Below are positions 17,615 through 29,785 of a stretch of DNA of 64,000 nt, piece after piece. Positions within the stretch are counted from its first letter, which is position 1. Each line of letters begins with the position of its first letter. Below the pieces are notes generated by a model. The model did not search any database and was not told where the DNA came from. It worked only from the letters and a program-made list of their open reading frames with translations. The translations under genes were made by a program, and so were the position numbers. This stretch comes from Antitrichia curtipendula (taxonomy: Eukaryota; Streptophyta; Bryopsida; Hypnales; Leucodontaceae): positions 30,194,001 through 30,258,000 of the forward strand of contig OX579635.1 in the NCBI GenBank assembly GCA_951230915.1, in the 5' to 3' direction.

Positions 17615-18369
17615 GGTAGTTGCAAGAAACACTTGTCCTATTTCTTGTCCCCTTGCCCTTGGACGGGTACTTTTTGGCTCGTAACTTTTGCATACTTTGT
17701 CCGTTGGGCGTGAAATTTGGAGTGAAGGTAGCTACAAAAGTTTCAAATAATCTGTGATTTTATGAATTTTTTTAGAATTAGTTTACTATTTTTAAGTTGT
17801 CCCTGATTGGGTGTCTATCTTGGGCATTTTGGGGGATTTTAGTCCTTTTTTTGACCCAAAATTGCAAATTTAAGGCCACAAATTAGACACATAGAAATTC
17901 TACTAACATTACAAGGATTGACCGAAGTTTTTTTGAAAATAGCAACATGTCCGTTGCACAAATGATGTCAAAGTGACCTTCCTTTGCGCAAAGGCTACGA
18001 AGAGGAAAAAAATTTCCTTCATGAATTTTTTGGTGCAATGCAAGTGCACTCTTTTCTAGCAAAATGGCTTTTTTTATGGAATTTTTTTGAATTTTTTTGA
18101 AATACTAAAAATGAAAAATTCCACATATCCCTTTTCTGCTATTTTTTGCTCCTAGTGGTTTTTGTAGTACTTTGTAGTAGTCTGTAGTACTGCATAGTAT
18201 AACATAGTATTAAATCAACGATAGGATCTGCAGGCGCCGAGAATCAACGGTTGAGATTTTTCAGGGTACTGCTAAAATATAGTATTGGTAGTATTGCATA
18301 GTACTACCAGTCCTGTGGCCAAAAAACACAGTTTTGGCCAGAAAACATGAAGTGTTTCCTGCAACAACC
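17615..18369. mobile_element. Non-autonomous TIR element with TTCTAG target duplication
   Basis: The ends are GGTAGTTGCAAGAAACACTT and, on the other strand, GGTTGTTGCAGGAAACACTT, matching at 17 or 18 of 20 positions. Both sides are flanked by TTCTAG (17609-17614 and 18370-18375). The right half carries a cluster of TAGTACT/AGTACTA words (about 18165-18310). There is no coding capacity. A 6-bp duplication does not fit the common plant superfamilies well, so the class is unassigned. Confidence 0.65.
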
Positions 18370-18867
18370 TTCTAGAACAGTCTAATTATTGGGATTATTA
18401 TGTTTCAATTCATCGTAAAACTATTAATAAGTTAATTTTTCCCTCTATCTAGTACCTATATCCAGTTAAATAACCTTTTGACAAATCAAAATCAAGGAGA
18501 TTTTTTAAATTCTTTTTGAAACTCTCAACTCAATTCTTTAGTGTAAAAAAATTTAATAAAAAATTTGTAGTACAAAATTTTAAGTTTAGAAGATTCAAAA
18601 TCTTATATTCTGGTATTGTAAGGTGCAAAACAAATTATTTTTTGTACTTAAAACTATCATTTTCAATGCAATGGGATTTATTTTCTTAAGGTTTTTTCAC
18701 ACATTCTCATACTAGTTTAGGACAGGATCATACAATTGGATATGCAAACAAAAAAAATTCAAAAAAATCACATTGTGCCACGTTGGAAATGATAGTTTTG
18801 ATTAACCATTGACCAAAAAAATGGCCTTAGGATTTAAGAAGGTAAAATGAAATAATACTTTAGATAA

Positions 18868-19110
18868 CATTATCCATACATTAAATTAGGTTGTTTTCTT
18901 GTTTGTTTTATTTTGTTTTGTTTTTGTTCGTTACTTTGAGATCTCCAACACTCTGCATTCCCTGGTTGCATTCTTAGTACCGTCAGAAAGCCCTCAATGA
19001 AGAGGGGTGCACGGGTGAGAAAGTTATTGAATTCTGAAGTTTTTATGAATTAAAAAATTAAAAAGTTACTTGTACTTTTCATTTGGTTGTGGCACATTAG
19101 TTTTTTAAAA
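18868..19110 (+). repeat. About 230-bp repeat, copy 1 of 3
   Basis: It shares with 20606-21060 the ordered words TTAAATTAGG.TGTT, GTTTTGTTT..TTAC, TAGTACCGTC.GAAAGCCCT, GGGTGCAC, GAAGTTTTTATGA and GGCACATTAG. Nothing coding was seen. Confidence 0.55.
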
Positions 19111-19261
19111 ATGAAATTCCCCCAAATCTCCATTTCTTTTTTCTAAAAAGACAATAAAAAGAACTCACTAACTCACCCCAACATCAAAGATGACACATAA
19201 TGTACTGAAAAGTGGCTGTCACTCTTGGTTTGTGATTCAATAACCACCCCCCTCTGTGAAA

Positions 19262-19490
19262 AAAATCGAGAGCCGTTGATTTTTTTTAATTTTTTAAATG
19301 CCCCTCTTCCAATTGCTGTCGATTTCTTGAAAAATCACAAGCCTTTGATGTCCATCAAATACAATCTATGGATATAGATGTCGAATACGATACAATATAT
19401 GGATATAGAATAAAATAAAAGCTATGGATATGCATACATGGGATATTGATAGGGATATAGGGAAGTTTGTCCCCATATTGATATAATAAA
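19262..19490 (+). repeat. Dispersed repeat with ATGGATATAG tract, copy 1
   Basis: The block begins with a sequence like AAAAAAATCGAGAGCCGTTGA and is followed by CCAAT..TGTCG..GAT words and then an irregular run of ATGGATAT/ATATGGATA. The same order of blocks occurs at 25190-25445, and the ATGGATAT tract also near 27900-27975. Confidence 0.4.
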
Positions 19491-20605
19491 TTTTTGAAAA
19501 TCAGTTGGAGGGGATAATTTATTATTATTATTATTATTTTAATTAATTTTTTTTGTCACAATGCAGTGAATGCACCCAAAAGAAGCAGTAACTGCCTGCT
19601 ACCTCAATTCTGAGGTCATTATCACATGAATGTGCCCTTGTGCTGCGCAAGTGGGATCACATTTTGAGTGTTGGTCATTACAGTCAACCCAAATTGAGGA
19701 GGGAGATTGCCTAACCATTTCCCTTTCACACAAGTGGGATCAGACGTTGGGTAAAACACAGAAAGGATGGAGATTGCTTTGCTTTCTCAATCTGCTGCAT
19801 TCACTCAAGTCATGCCAGATGAGTATTTAAATGTTTTACTTGCTTATCATGGTAACAAGGCAGCATGAATTCCGTTGCTGCAGTGTGAAACAGACTGAAG
19901 AAACTCCAACCAATTAATTCTTCAGGTCTCACTAACTTAAGACCCAAAAGTGGTTGCAAAACTGAGTGAGAGAGACATAAGTACTTGAAAATCCAAGAAG
20001 AATTAGAAGCTGATTGGGAAGAGAGGTCCCTAATATTTTGGGTGGAGCAAAAGTTGTGAAAGTTCAATCTGGAAAATACAGATGTATTCGGAAATTTTGG
20101 AGTTTATACATGACCATGTTAGAAAGTCATTGTAGAATACATAGAAAGAAGTGCATGGTAAGGTAGGAGGCTCAGAAATGGCACATCTAAGGGCTGGTCC
20201 GCCTTTTTTGTGTATTTCATTGGACAGGAAATAATTTTAGCTCATTTTTCAGACAAAGAGAAATAGATGAAGAATCTAATCCGACTCATGTCCATTTTTC
20301 AGCCATTTATAGGGTCTATTCTTAATGCCCATTCCATTTCAGAGCCTCCTACTTTAGGTCCGACTCCAATTTCCCTCACTTACAAGAGGACAAATTTCAA
20401 CGGCAAAGAAGAATGCCAAGTTTGTCGAAGCATATTCTATGTTTTTTTAGACCCAATTTAGAAGAATGGTCAAAGGAAATAGGTGTTTTGGAATTGCATT
20501 GCAGCTCATCACAACTGTAATCAACCAAACAAAGTAAGGGAATGCCCTGCAAGATCACTTGAGCACAATGTCACAAAATTCATAGCATTTACAAAGAATC
20601 AATCA

Positions 20606-21060
20606 TCCATCCGTTAAATTAGGCTGTTTGTTTTGTGTGTTACGTGTCAGATCTCTTGTTTAGTACCGTCGGAAAGCCCTTGGTGAAGAAGGGTGCACAG
20701 CCTTTGTTTTGTGGCATTTGGATCTACAACAAAAAGATATTGAATTTCAAAGTTTTTATGAGTAAGAATTTTTTTTAAATAATTTTATTTTGCTTTTGTC
20801 AATGGCACAAGGTACATTAGTCCAACCACTAAGTTAGGCTATTTGTTTTGTTTTGTTTGTTACGTTGAGAACTCTTGGACCGTGCATCCACTAGGCGTAT
20901 TCTTGGTACCGTTGGAAAGCCCTCTATGCATGGACTTTGTTTTGTGGCATTTGGGCCTACGATGTGAAAGTTAATGAATATTGAAGTTTTCATGAATTAT
21001 AAAATTATTTCTATTTTTAATTTGGTTGTGGCAACGGCACAAGGCACATTAGTGTGTTTG
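20606..21060 (+). repeat. About 230-bp repeat, copies 2 and 3 in tandem
   Basis: Two diverged copies lie head to tail (junction near 20822), each with TTAGGCT.TTTGTTTTG, GTACCGT.GGAAAGCCC, TTTGTTTTGTGGCATTTGG and GGCACAAGG.ACATTAGT. The third copy sits 1.5 kb to the left at 18868. Confidence 0.6.
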
Positions 21061-21203
21061 ATTGTCAAAAGTCTAGGGTGTCTCTAAATAATATCTTCCT
21101 TTCCATAGCATGCCTATTTTATCAATCAAAATGAATATTTATTATTTATTTTATTTTATTTTCGTAGATGGAATTACAAGTCCTCTATAGGACATATATT
21201 TAA

Positions 21204-21279
21204 CCCCTAAAGTTCTTTCATGTTTAGAGGCCCAAAACTATTTCAAAATACTTGTCCGAAAAGCAAGGCTAAAATCTTC

Positions 21280-21345
<66 letters not shown>

Positions 21346-22143
21346 TTTTTTAAAGAAGTCAACCATTAAATCTTGTGGTTAGTTGTGTTCATGTACATCA
21401 TCCCAAAATTTTAGAATGAAAGTATCCACCAATTGTAAGTTCAATGTGCCTAAACTTCAAAATCCTTCCAAAAGATGAAGTTTGTCTTTCAACATTTAAA
21501 AAAACAAAACATGTTCTATGACTTGTGCATTTTAGTAAACATGTTGGAAAATGGATAAAGAATATATAGAAGTTTTAATGAATCAAAAGAACTTCATTAT
21601 TCATCTTTAAAAAAACTATAAAACATAAGCTAGTATTAAATGAAAGAAAAAACTAAAATGCTAATAACTTTTAGAAGACATTGAGATATGTTAATCCCAA
21701 TTGTGAAAATATTATAGTAAATAATTAATATCTTTTATTTTTATTTAATTTGAAAATTTTCAAAATTGAGTGCAAAAGACAACATTATATGTTTGTTCTA
21801 TCTTCATTGCCCTATGAAATATAACTCTTCATAACTTTCACCTCATTATTTGCAATTGAATGGTTCAAATGCTTTTGAGTAGGTATCAATCTATATAATC
21901 CAAAAAATTAATTAAATAAATTTTGAATAAACTTTTGCAGACCAAATTGACATTTAAATTTTAGAAAAAACTTTAAGTTCTGCAATACTTATTAGAATGA
22001 CTTGAATCAAAGCTTTCCATGTAGATTAGAATGATTGGTACACATCCTAAAAGTTTATACAAAATTTATTGATTAATATAAAGTCAATAGAGACTACTTT
22101 TATTAGCAAAAAGCCCAAAGTGGGCTTTTTGGTCCTTTAGAGA
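21204..22143 (+). mobile_element. TTAA-flanked element, copy A (940 bp)
   Basis: The left end is CCCCTAAAGTTCT preceded by TTAA (21200-21203); the right end is GGTCCTTTAGAGA followed by TTAA (22144-22147). Internal segments (for example around 21655-21720 and 21830-21900) match those of the copies at 25.8-27.7 kb in the same order. TTAA duplication and CCC-type termini are the hallmark of piggyBac-like transposons. No transposase is encoded, so this would be a non-autonomous derivative. It contains a (TA)n run. Confidence 0.65.
21281..21341. repeat. (TA)n microsatellite
   Basis: About 30 uninterrupted TA units, located inside TTAA element copy A. Confidence 0.98.
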
Positions 22144-22320
22144 TTAAGATAAATTGTAAAAATTTGAAATAAGAGTGAATTTTTGAAGAAATGTCAAATA
22201 AATCATATAACCACAAAATGAGTTTAAAATTTTGAAGATCAATACTATTACACTATCTTTTGAAAAGAGACATGCAAACCCACCTTGAAAAAGAAACCCT
22301 TGAATCCCCCTCCTCTTAAA

Positions 22321-22472
22321 AATCAATAGCCATGCGATTCAAGAAGAAAACAATACCCTCCCCTCTGAAAAATCAACAACCATGCAATTCAAAAAGAAAA
22401 CAATACCCCCCCTTTGAAAAAATCAACAACCATGCAATTCAAAAAGAAAATAATAACCCCTCTCTAAAAAAT
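22321..22472. repeat. Three tandem copies of a 50-bp unit
   Basis: Units start at 22321, 22371 and 22421 with AATCAA.A.CCATGC.ATTC followed by AA.AAGAAAA.AATA and a C-rich block. The spacing is exactly 50 bp. Confidence 0.85.
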
Positions 22473-25070
22473 TGGTAGTTGTATGCTCAAATGATTTGCC
22501 TACCTTTCAAAATTGCAAGTGAGGGTCACAATAATTGTATTGAAACCCGCCCATTGTTGGAGAAGACAATCAACAGCCGTGACATTGGTTAGATCATGTT
22601 AGATCATGTGCGGCAGTGTGAAATTACAATTTGTACATGATAATTGAAGTTGATTTTGATATTCTTTACGAAGAGCTTGAAACTTGGCAAATTGCGTTTT
22701 ATAAAGATGCAAAGTCACTCCACAATTTCTTTGACATGATGCTTCTTGTTTGGGTATCAAGACTCTGTGACTTGTATAATTACACCAATTTATTACTTAT
22801 ACTAGCAATGTCTGAAATAAATTCTTGGAGATAAGTTCGTTAATAGTGGAGTTGCTTCAATTAATCTTCCTATCTAAGAATATTAAATTGACACCAACTT
22901 GTCTAGATTAAGGGCTTCATATGCAAAAGTCTAGGATCACAATACAAGTATCCAAATTGGCATAGATTCCATCAAACATTGTTTTCTATTGTACAAAATT
23001 CTCAACAATTGGAATGCATGCCTAGGTGCACAACTAATAGTCATTGCAATTTTAAGACACAACATCAACCAAGCTCTTTAAAGAATTTTCCGTGGACAAA
23101 ATTTGATACTTGACAGACATTTGCATTTGAGAACGCAAAGAAGTATGATCGATAACTTGCATTAAAAAACAACACTTGCACTTTGAAAATGGAAATGTTG
23201 GCTACATGTATATTGTGCTTTGATTGAAGTAGTATAGTAGGGTGTCCAAAGCGGTTATTGCAAGACTATGAAGAGTAATAATTATAGCCTCTCATTAAAT
23301 CGTTGTTTTTTTATTTTTTGTGCAATTGAAATTTTTAATGTAATTTAGGGTTTGTTGCAAGAAGAAAAGAATTGAGATGGAAGGAAGTAAATTTAGAGAT
23401 TGAGTACTTCAATGTAGGAAATTGGAAATGATTTTTATACAATGGCTACATGCCACATGTACAAAAATTATTCCCTAACTACCCTACTATTAGGCTTGTA
23501 CATAGTTTTATACTATCACCTCAAACTATCAATATCACCTCAAAAGAGGCAGTACATTATATACTATGCATTTATATTATAAAAATCTATATAATATACT
23601 GTAGCATAGATTATCATCGTCAAAACCAAAATTTAGTGTTATCTCATAATTAGATCATGGCTACAAGCCAACAATTCAAGTTGTAAGAAAATAATTGATT
23701 TTAGGAACTTTAAAATTTTAAAATTTGAGTAGATGAGGCGTTCACATTTTGAACAATGGTGAATGCAAACACATTCTAAGCACACAAAAATGCATTTTTT
23801 CATCCATCATTAAAAAAAAAAGGATTTGTATGTTAGTTATATAACATTTATATGGTATAGAATTTGAAGAATTTGCTTCATAGACATTCTATTGTTAGAT
23901 AGTTGTTAGCAGGTCTAGCCTCAAAAATAACCATTTCAATTCAAAAAATGACTCTTCAAAAATGACATGAATAAAGAAACAAAATTAAAAAACCACTATA
24001 ATTAGAACTTAATATTTTTGAACTTTGAGAAAAAAAAATATTTAGAAAACATTTAAATATATCTATATTCTCAAAAAAGTCCATATATAATGTTTTGTTT
24101 AGCTGAAATAAGTCTATATACTACACTTCAAAGTCCCATATTCCTATTAAAAATTGAAAGTTCTTAAACTAACTATCTAAATGTTTTGATAATCAAGTTA
24201 AGTATTTTGGGCAAAATAATTGTGAAAAGACTTGACCCTTTTTTAAACATCTTTGTGATTGGTTCATTGAGACACTCATCCATGCATTTATCCATGAATC
24301 TAACCGTGTAGATGGAATCTAAAATTCAAAACCTACAACTTTCATTTGTATAACAATTCCAAAATATTCTTCCAAACAATATTTTATAATGATTTTTTCC
24401 AAATTGTCAATTTGGGAGAAGACTTTGGACATTTAGGAATTAACTACCATGACAAATAAATAAAAAATAAGACATATTAATAATAGGAACCAAGCTAAGA
24501 TGCTTATTCAAATAATATGAGGTGTAATTATTTTATTCCTTAAAAGATATTGCAAGCCCTATGGGCATTGTGAAAGTTAAAACCTAAATTTTTACATAGT
24601 TCATGATTTTAAATGTTTTAAAACTTCATTAAGAAAATATAGCTCCAATAATCTACTTCTTTTTCCTTTTTTTTTCAAATTTTTTCAAATTTAATTTTTT
24701 TTTGACACTTTGAAGATAGCATCTTGAGAACTCAAAATACACTTCTTTTGAATTTTTTCTATCTAATTTCTCTTGGTGTTAGCTCAAAAAGTACAACAAT
24801 TACACCATAATTGTTGTCACTATTATTTCTACTTTTTTTTAAAGAAACTATATCATTTTAATCATTTTTCTAATTATTGTAACTTTTACATCAAAATTTC
24901 TTCAAAAAATACATAAAATTCAATTTGAAGTTTTTAATTATGAAAAAATGAGATTAAATTTTAAACATATATTAATACATGTAAAAAATATCAAAATTTT
25001 AAAATTTTCATTTTAATGTAGAAATCTAATGAAGTTCGACCAAACCCGGACTTGAAATGTCTTTTATGGG
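22473..25070. other. Unassigned AT-rich DNA
   Basis: No coding region of recognisable family, no RNA gene and no element with matched ends was found in this stretch. Short frames are random in composition. Confidence 0.35.
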
Positions 25071-25189
25071 TTAATCCTTGATTGTTATGGATACACTTGA
25101 AGACTTCAAGATAATGAGCCTAGCCACTAAGGCATCCCTATCCCTTAAAAGGATACAAGTAGGTCTTGTTCCTACAATCCCCTCACCTT

Positions 25190-25445
25190 TTGAAAAAAAT
25201 CCAGAGTCGTTAATCCTTTTTGTTTTTTTAAATTTCCCTTTCTCCAATGTCGTTGATCTCCATTTAAAAACTAAATTATTGCCATTGATTACCATCGTGA
25301 GAGATGATATTGGCCGTCGGCGCTCTAGGATACAAAATTCAATATGAAATACAAAATAAGGGATAGGAATATATAATATATGTACAATACAGACATGGTA
25401 CATATAGAATATATATGGAATACATATATATCCACAAAAATATGG
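25190..25445 (+). repeat. Dispersed repeat with ATATGGAATA tract, copy 2
   Basis: It repeats the block order of 19262-19490 (AAAAAAATCCAGAGTCGTTAA, then CCAATGTCGTTGATC, then an irregular ATA-rich tract). Ends are not defined. Confidence 0.4.
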
Positions 25446-25454
25446 AGAGGAATT

Positions 25455-25457
<3 letters not shown>

Positions 25458-25522
<65 letters not shown>
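25458..25522. repeat. (AT)n microsatellite
   Basis: About 32 uninterrupted AT units. Confidence 0.98.
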
Positions 25523-25527
<5 letters not shown>

Positions 25528-25804
25528 AAATACATACAACAAATAGATTTTAGATATCCCATATTGTTTGTAGGCCAAACAAACTTCAGAAAATTACAAA
25601 CATGGGGTGGGGTGAGTATTTCAGAAGCACCCGTCTCATTTCTCAACCAATGGCAAAATGACATGTGTACCCTTTCAATTTTTTTGGAAAAGTTTAAACA
25701 TTAGTGGCTAAATGGACACATGTACTCTATCAAATTTTCACCTACGTTTTTCTCAGGAAGCCACAATTTCTCACTATCCCCTCACGAGTGATAGTAACTG
25801 TTTG

Positions 25805-27661
25805 CCCCTAAAGGTCAGAGACTATGTTTTCACCAAAATTGCTCCAAAATTGCCATTTCTAATACAAGTACCAAATTTTGAAAAAAAACAATTTTGGGAA
25901 AATGTAGCCATAGGATCTTGTAATACACTAGTTCAAGAAGTTGTGGAAAAAATTTCAGAAATTTCCACCTTGTGGTTTGCAAGATAATAGCGTTTGAATT
26001 GACAAATATCCTTTTTTGTCCCTGCGAAAATCCGGGCAGCTGCACTTCACAAGGTCACATTTGTATGAAAAAATGTCCAAAATGGTGGTTACTCTTTAGA
26101 TTCATTCTTCAAGGCAAGTTGTCTACATTCTTGAAAATTTTCAGATCATTTGGAATTGTAAAACATATAGGAAAAAAATAGTAAGTAGAAAGAGGTAGAG
26201 AATGATTCAAAACACTAAATTGTTAAGAATTTAGATATGGAATTGAAAAATGTCAATCCCAATGGTTGTAATGTTGTTATAAAAAATCTACACACAATGT
26301 TTGCTTGTTTTTTCAAAAATAATGGAAATTGAGTTCAATAAAGGACTTCAAAGTTTATTTTAGAATATAGATTCCATAACTACCCTCAAACTAAGAATCC
26401 TCATAACTTTTGATTCATTAATTGAAATGGAATGATCAAAATCTTTCCACTTATATATAAATCAAAAGAACCAAATTCAAATTTTTATTTTAAAAAAAAG
26501 TGATTTTTAAAGAAGTTTTTTGAGCTGCCCAGGTTGCCCTCCGAATAATGAAAATGACATATCATGCAATAACTTTTTAACCAAGTAGTGAAAAGTTATG
26601 AAATTTGTTGGGCCTTAACCCCTAAAGGACCAGCATGCGATTTTTAGCTATATAAAAAATTTGGGCAGGTACTTGTGACTAGAGATTTTTATATTTTTGG
26701 CTGAAATTTTAATAGAAGCTGGGCGCGAGGAGTATCTTTCATATGCACTAAATTTCATGACATTTGGAAATAGGAGTCAAAAGTTATGGCCAAATATGTT
26801 ACTTTTTTTTGTAATTGGGCAGTCCAGGCAAATTAAAAAAATCACTTTTTTCAAAAATAAAAATTTGAAATTGGTTTTCTAGAATTATATATATGTGGAA
26901 AGCTTTAAATCATTCCATTTTGACCAATGAATCAAAAGTTATGAGGACTTTTAGTTTGCGGGCAGTTATAGATTCTCTATTCTAAAATAAACTTTGAAGT
27001 TGTTTATTTAACTCAATTTTTAATATTTTTGAAAAAAAAAAATTCATAAGATGTAGGTTGTTTATTACAACATTACAACCATTGGGATTTACATTTTTCA
27101 ATTCCATAATTAAATTCTTAATAATTTAGTATTTTGGATCATTCTCTACTTCTTGCTACTTACTATTTTTTTGTATATGTTGTACAATATCAAATGATTT
27201 GAAATTTTTTAATCCTGTAGAGAACTTGTTTAGGAAAAAAAATTCAAAGATGCACCACCATTTTGGACATTTTTTCATACAAATGTGACCTTGTGATGTG
27301 CAGCTGCCCTGTTTTTTGCAGGGACTAAGAAAAGATTTTTGCCAATTTTTGCTAATATCTTCCAATTCGCAAGGTGGAAAATTCTGAAATTTTTTGGACA
27401 TCTTCTAAAACTAGTTTACTATAAGATCCTATGGTTTTATGTGTCAAAAAAGTTTCTTTTCCAAAAATTTAGTACTTGTACTAAAAATGGCAATTTTGGA
27501 GTGTCTTTGGTGAAAACATAGTCATAGAACTTTAGGGGTTAAAGCTACTCCTTGAGCACATCTTGTGTAAAAATTTCAAAGAAAAAGAATTAAAATTCCG
27601 TTTGTAGTGAGCTGCCCAAAATTGCTATGTTTTCAAAAAACGATGTTTGGTCCTTTAGGGG
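25805..27661 (+). mobile_element. TTAA-flanked element, copy B, interrupted by copy C
   Basis: The left end CCCCTAAAGGTCAGAG starts at 25805 (flank TTTG, a decayed TTAA). The sequence runs to a TTAA at 26615-26618, where copy C begins, and resumes at the TTAA at 27539-27542 to end GGTCCTTTAGGGG at 27661, followed by TTAA (27662-27665). Removing copy C and one TTAA gives about 930 bp, the same size as copies A and C. The sequence across the repaired junction aligns with the matching interior of copy C, which supports a simple insertion. Confidence 0.75.
26619..27538 (-). mobile_element. TTAA-flanked element, copy C, nested in copy B in inverse orientation
   Basis: The ends CCCCTAAAGGACCAGC (26619) and, on the other strand, CCCCTAAAGTTCTATGAC (27538) are both flanked by TTAA (26615-26618 and 27539-27542). 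It is 920 bp and inverted relative to copy B, which makes the region read as a large palindrome of about 0.8-kb arms. No open frame of transposase type is visible. Confidence 0.78.
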
Positions 27662-27689
27662 TTAAAATTACAAGACACAACATTTTAGA

Positions 27690-27850
27690 AAGGTTGGATG
27701 GGGGTCAAAATATTAAAATCAGCAACACAAGAGCACTATTTCCTCATAAGAGGCACTAACTGCCAACCACTACAAGCACTATCCCCTTTGAAAATACTGA
27801 GCACAATATTTAGAAAGTTTGGATGGGGGGTAGAATTAAAAAAATTAAAA
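27690..27850. repeat. Short direct duplication, about 120-bp spacing
   Basis: TTTAGAAAG.TTGGATGGGGG followed by an A-rich block with AAAATCA occurs near 27685 and again near 27808. Confidence 0.45.
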
Positions 27851-29088
27851 ATCACCAATCAAAAATGCTTGTTAAAAGTATCTATCTTGTTCCATGTTCC
27901 ACATGGATATAGACATGGATATGGATGTAAACATATATACAAATACATCGGATACAAACATCATCCGATATCATTTGAACCCCTCAACTTTGAACGTTTG
28001 ATATATATTCATATCATTCTTCTTATTTTTTATTTATTTTTTAGACATGAGATGCCCTCGCAAGCCCCTCAGAAACACCAGGCATCACCATGCCATGATT
28101 ATACAATTGTACCCATAGTGCTGTATGTACCCTAAGACCAGCAAGGATATGTAAGTTAAAATTGGTACGTACTTCAAAAAAATTCAGTGTCAATGAGTCA
28201 ACATGTTAATATCACGTAGGTTGTAAGCTTGCAACCCCAACATACATATCTTAAATGCTCCCTCTGTCCCAGAAATGATGAACCAGGTCCTGTCTGACTT
28301 GGTACCCTTAGAGCACCTCCTGCAGCCCTCTTGGTTAGAGCACGCCACATTGGTTTCCAAGTGGAGAGTAGCGGAGTCAAGGACTCTTAAAGGGGGCGGG
28401 GCTAGAAAATGTCCTGCGGTTTGGAGCGAGAGGGCCGGCAAAGGACTTCTGTAGCAACAGCTGGCGGGTGACTAGAAGCCGCAAAGGTCGACCCAGCGTT
28501 GCCATGGTTGCCGTTGAGAGCCGCATCCTTCACAAGCTCTTACAAACACAGGGAGCTTCTCGCAAAGCCTTCTTTTGGCAGGGCTGTGTTGGCCGAAACC
28601 CTATTTTTTCATTGCCGCTTTTTGTGAGACACTATGGACTTGAATCGATGGAGGCAAATGATGGAGGCAGAGTTGAAGGCCGCTCACGAAGATGAACAAT
28701 TAAGATCAATTTGAAACAAACATCAAAAATAAATATTTGGCTACAAAAGATTTAGTATATTCAAGAGTCAAGAAAGAAATAGTACCTTGAACCTAATGTG
28801 ACTTAAAATCTTTTACAACTCTCTACTAAGGCATTTAAATTTGCTTAGAATTTGTATATATTTTCTATACTAGATAAGACACTTGCATGCAAGTTTGTGT
28901 GAGCATTGGACACTTTTAGATTTTTCCACAATTTCTGGAATGTTTTAACTCCCAAGCCCCTCCAAAAATAGAAATTGGTATTGACATGTCCATTTCTAAA
29001 TGTGAATATGCTTGTTTGTATTTAGGGCCTCTTTTGGAAAAGTCTTGGACAATATTTTGCACCAAAAGGTAAGTGTTGTAGACAATTG

Positions 29089-29434
29089 GGGGTATTAGTC
29101 ACATTAGTCACAGTTGAATAAATTTAGCCACAACTTTTTTTGGGGTGGGTGAAAGTTTCTAAAAATTGGTGTGTATGTGGCTTACTATATTAGGCACCTA
29201 CATGTCAAATTGTAGAAGCATTGGACACTTTTTGAATTTTTCACAATTTTTTGATTGTTTTAACTCCAAATTAAATTAAAAATAGGATTTGACATTGACT
29301 TTTCTAATTTTACATGTTGGGGTGCTTGTTTAGGATTAATTGAAACTATTGGGAAGTTTTGGGACCATTTTCAAACTTTGAAGGCATGCATTTTAGGAGA
29401 TTGGTTCAACTGTGACTAATGTGACTAATACCCC
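29089..29434. mobile_element. MITE with 30-bp perfect terminal inverted repeats
   Basis: The ends GGGGTATTAGTCACATTAGT... are perfectly inverted over 30 bp. TTG flanks both sides (29086-29088 and 29435-29437). It is 346 bp with no coding capacity, and is nested inside the TTA-flanked element at 28311-30320. Confidence 0.75.
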
Positions 29435-29437
29435 TTG

Positions 29438-29785
29438 GGAGTATTAGTCACATTAGTCACAGTTGAGTAAATTTAGCCACAACTTTTTTTTGGGTGGGTG
29501 AAAGTTTCTAAAAATTGGTGTGTGTGTGGCTTACTATATTAGACACCTACATGTCAAATTGTAGAAGCATTGGACACTTTTTGAATTTTTCACAATTTTT
29601 TGATTGTTTTAACTCCAAATTAAATTAAAAATAGGATTTGGCATTGACTTTTCTAATTTTACATGTTGGGATGCTTGTTTAGGATTAGTTGAAACTATTG
29701 GGAAGTCTTAGAACCATTTTCGAACTTTGAAGGCAAGTTTTTTGGGAGATTGGCTAAATTGTGACTAATGTGACTATTTTTTTAA
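29438..29785. mobile_element. Second, decayed copy of the 346-bp MITE, adjacent
   Basis: It starts GGAGTATTAGTCACATTAGT directly after the TTG that ends the first copy. The interior is about 95 percent identical by eye to 29089-29434. The right end decays after GTGACTAATGTGACTA. A weaker third relative (GCATTGGACAC ... TTTTAACTCC) precedes them at about 28866-29080. Confidence 0.7.

Noticed and set aside
25325..25664. Frames containing long Tyr-Ile runs
   Set aside because: They are translations of the (AT)n microsatellite.
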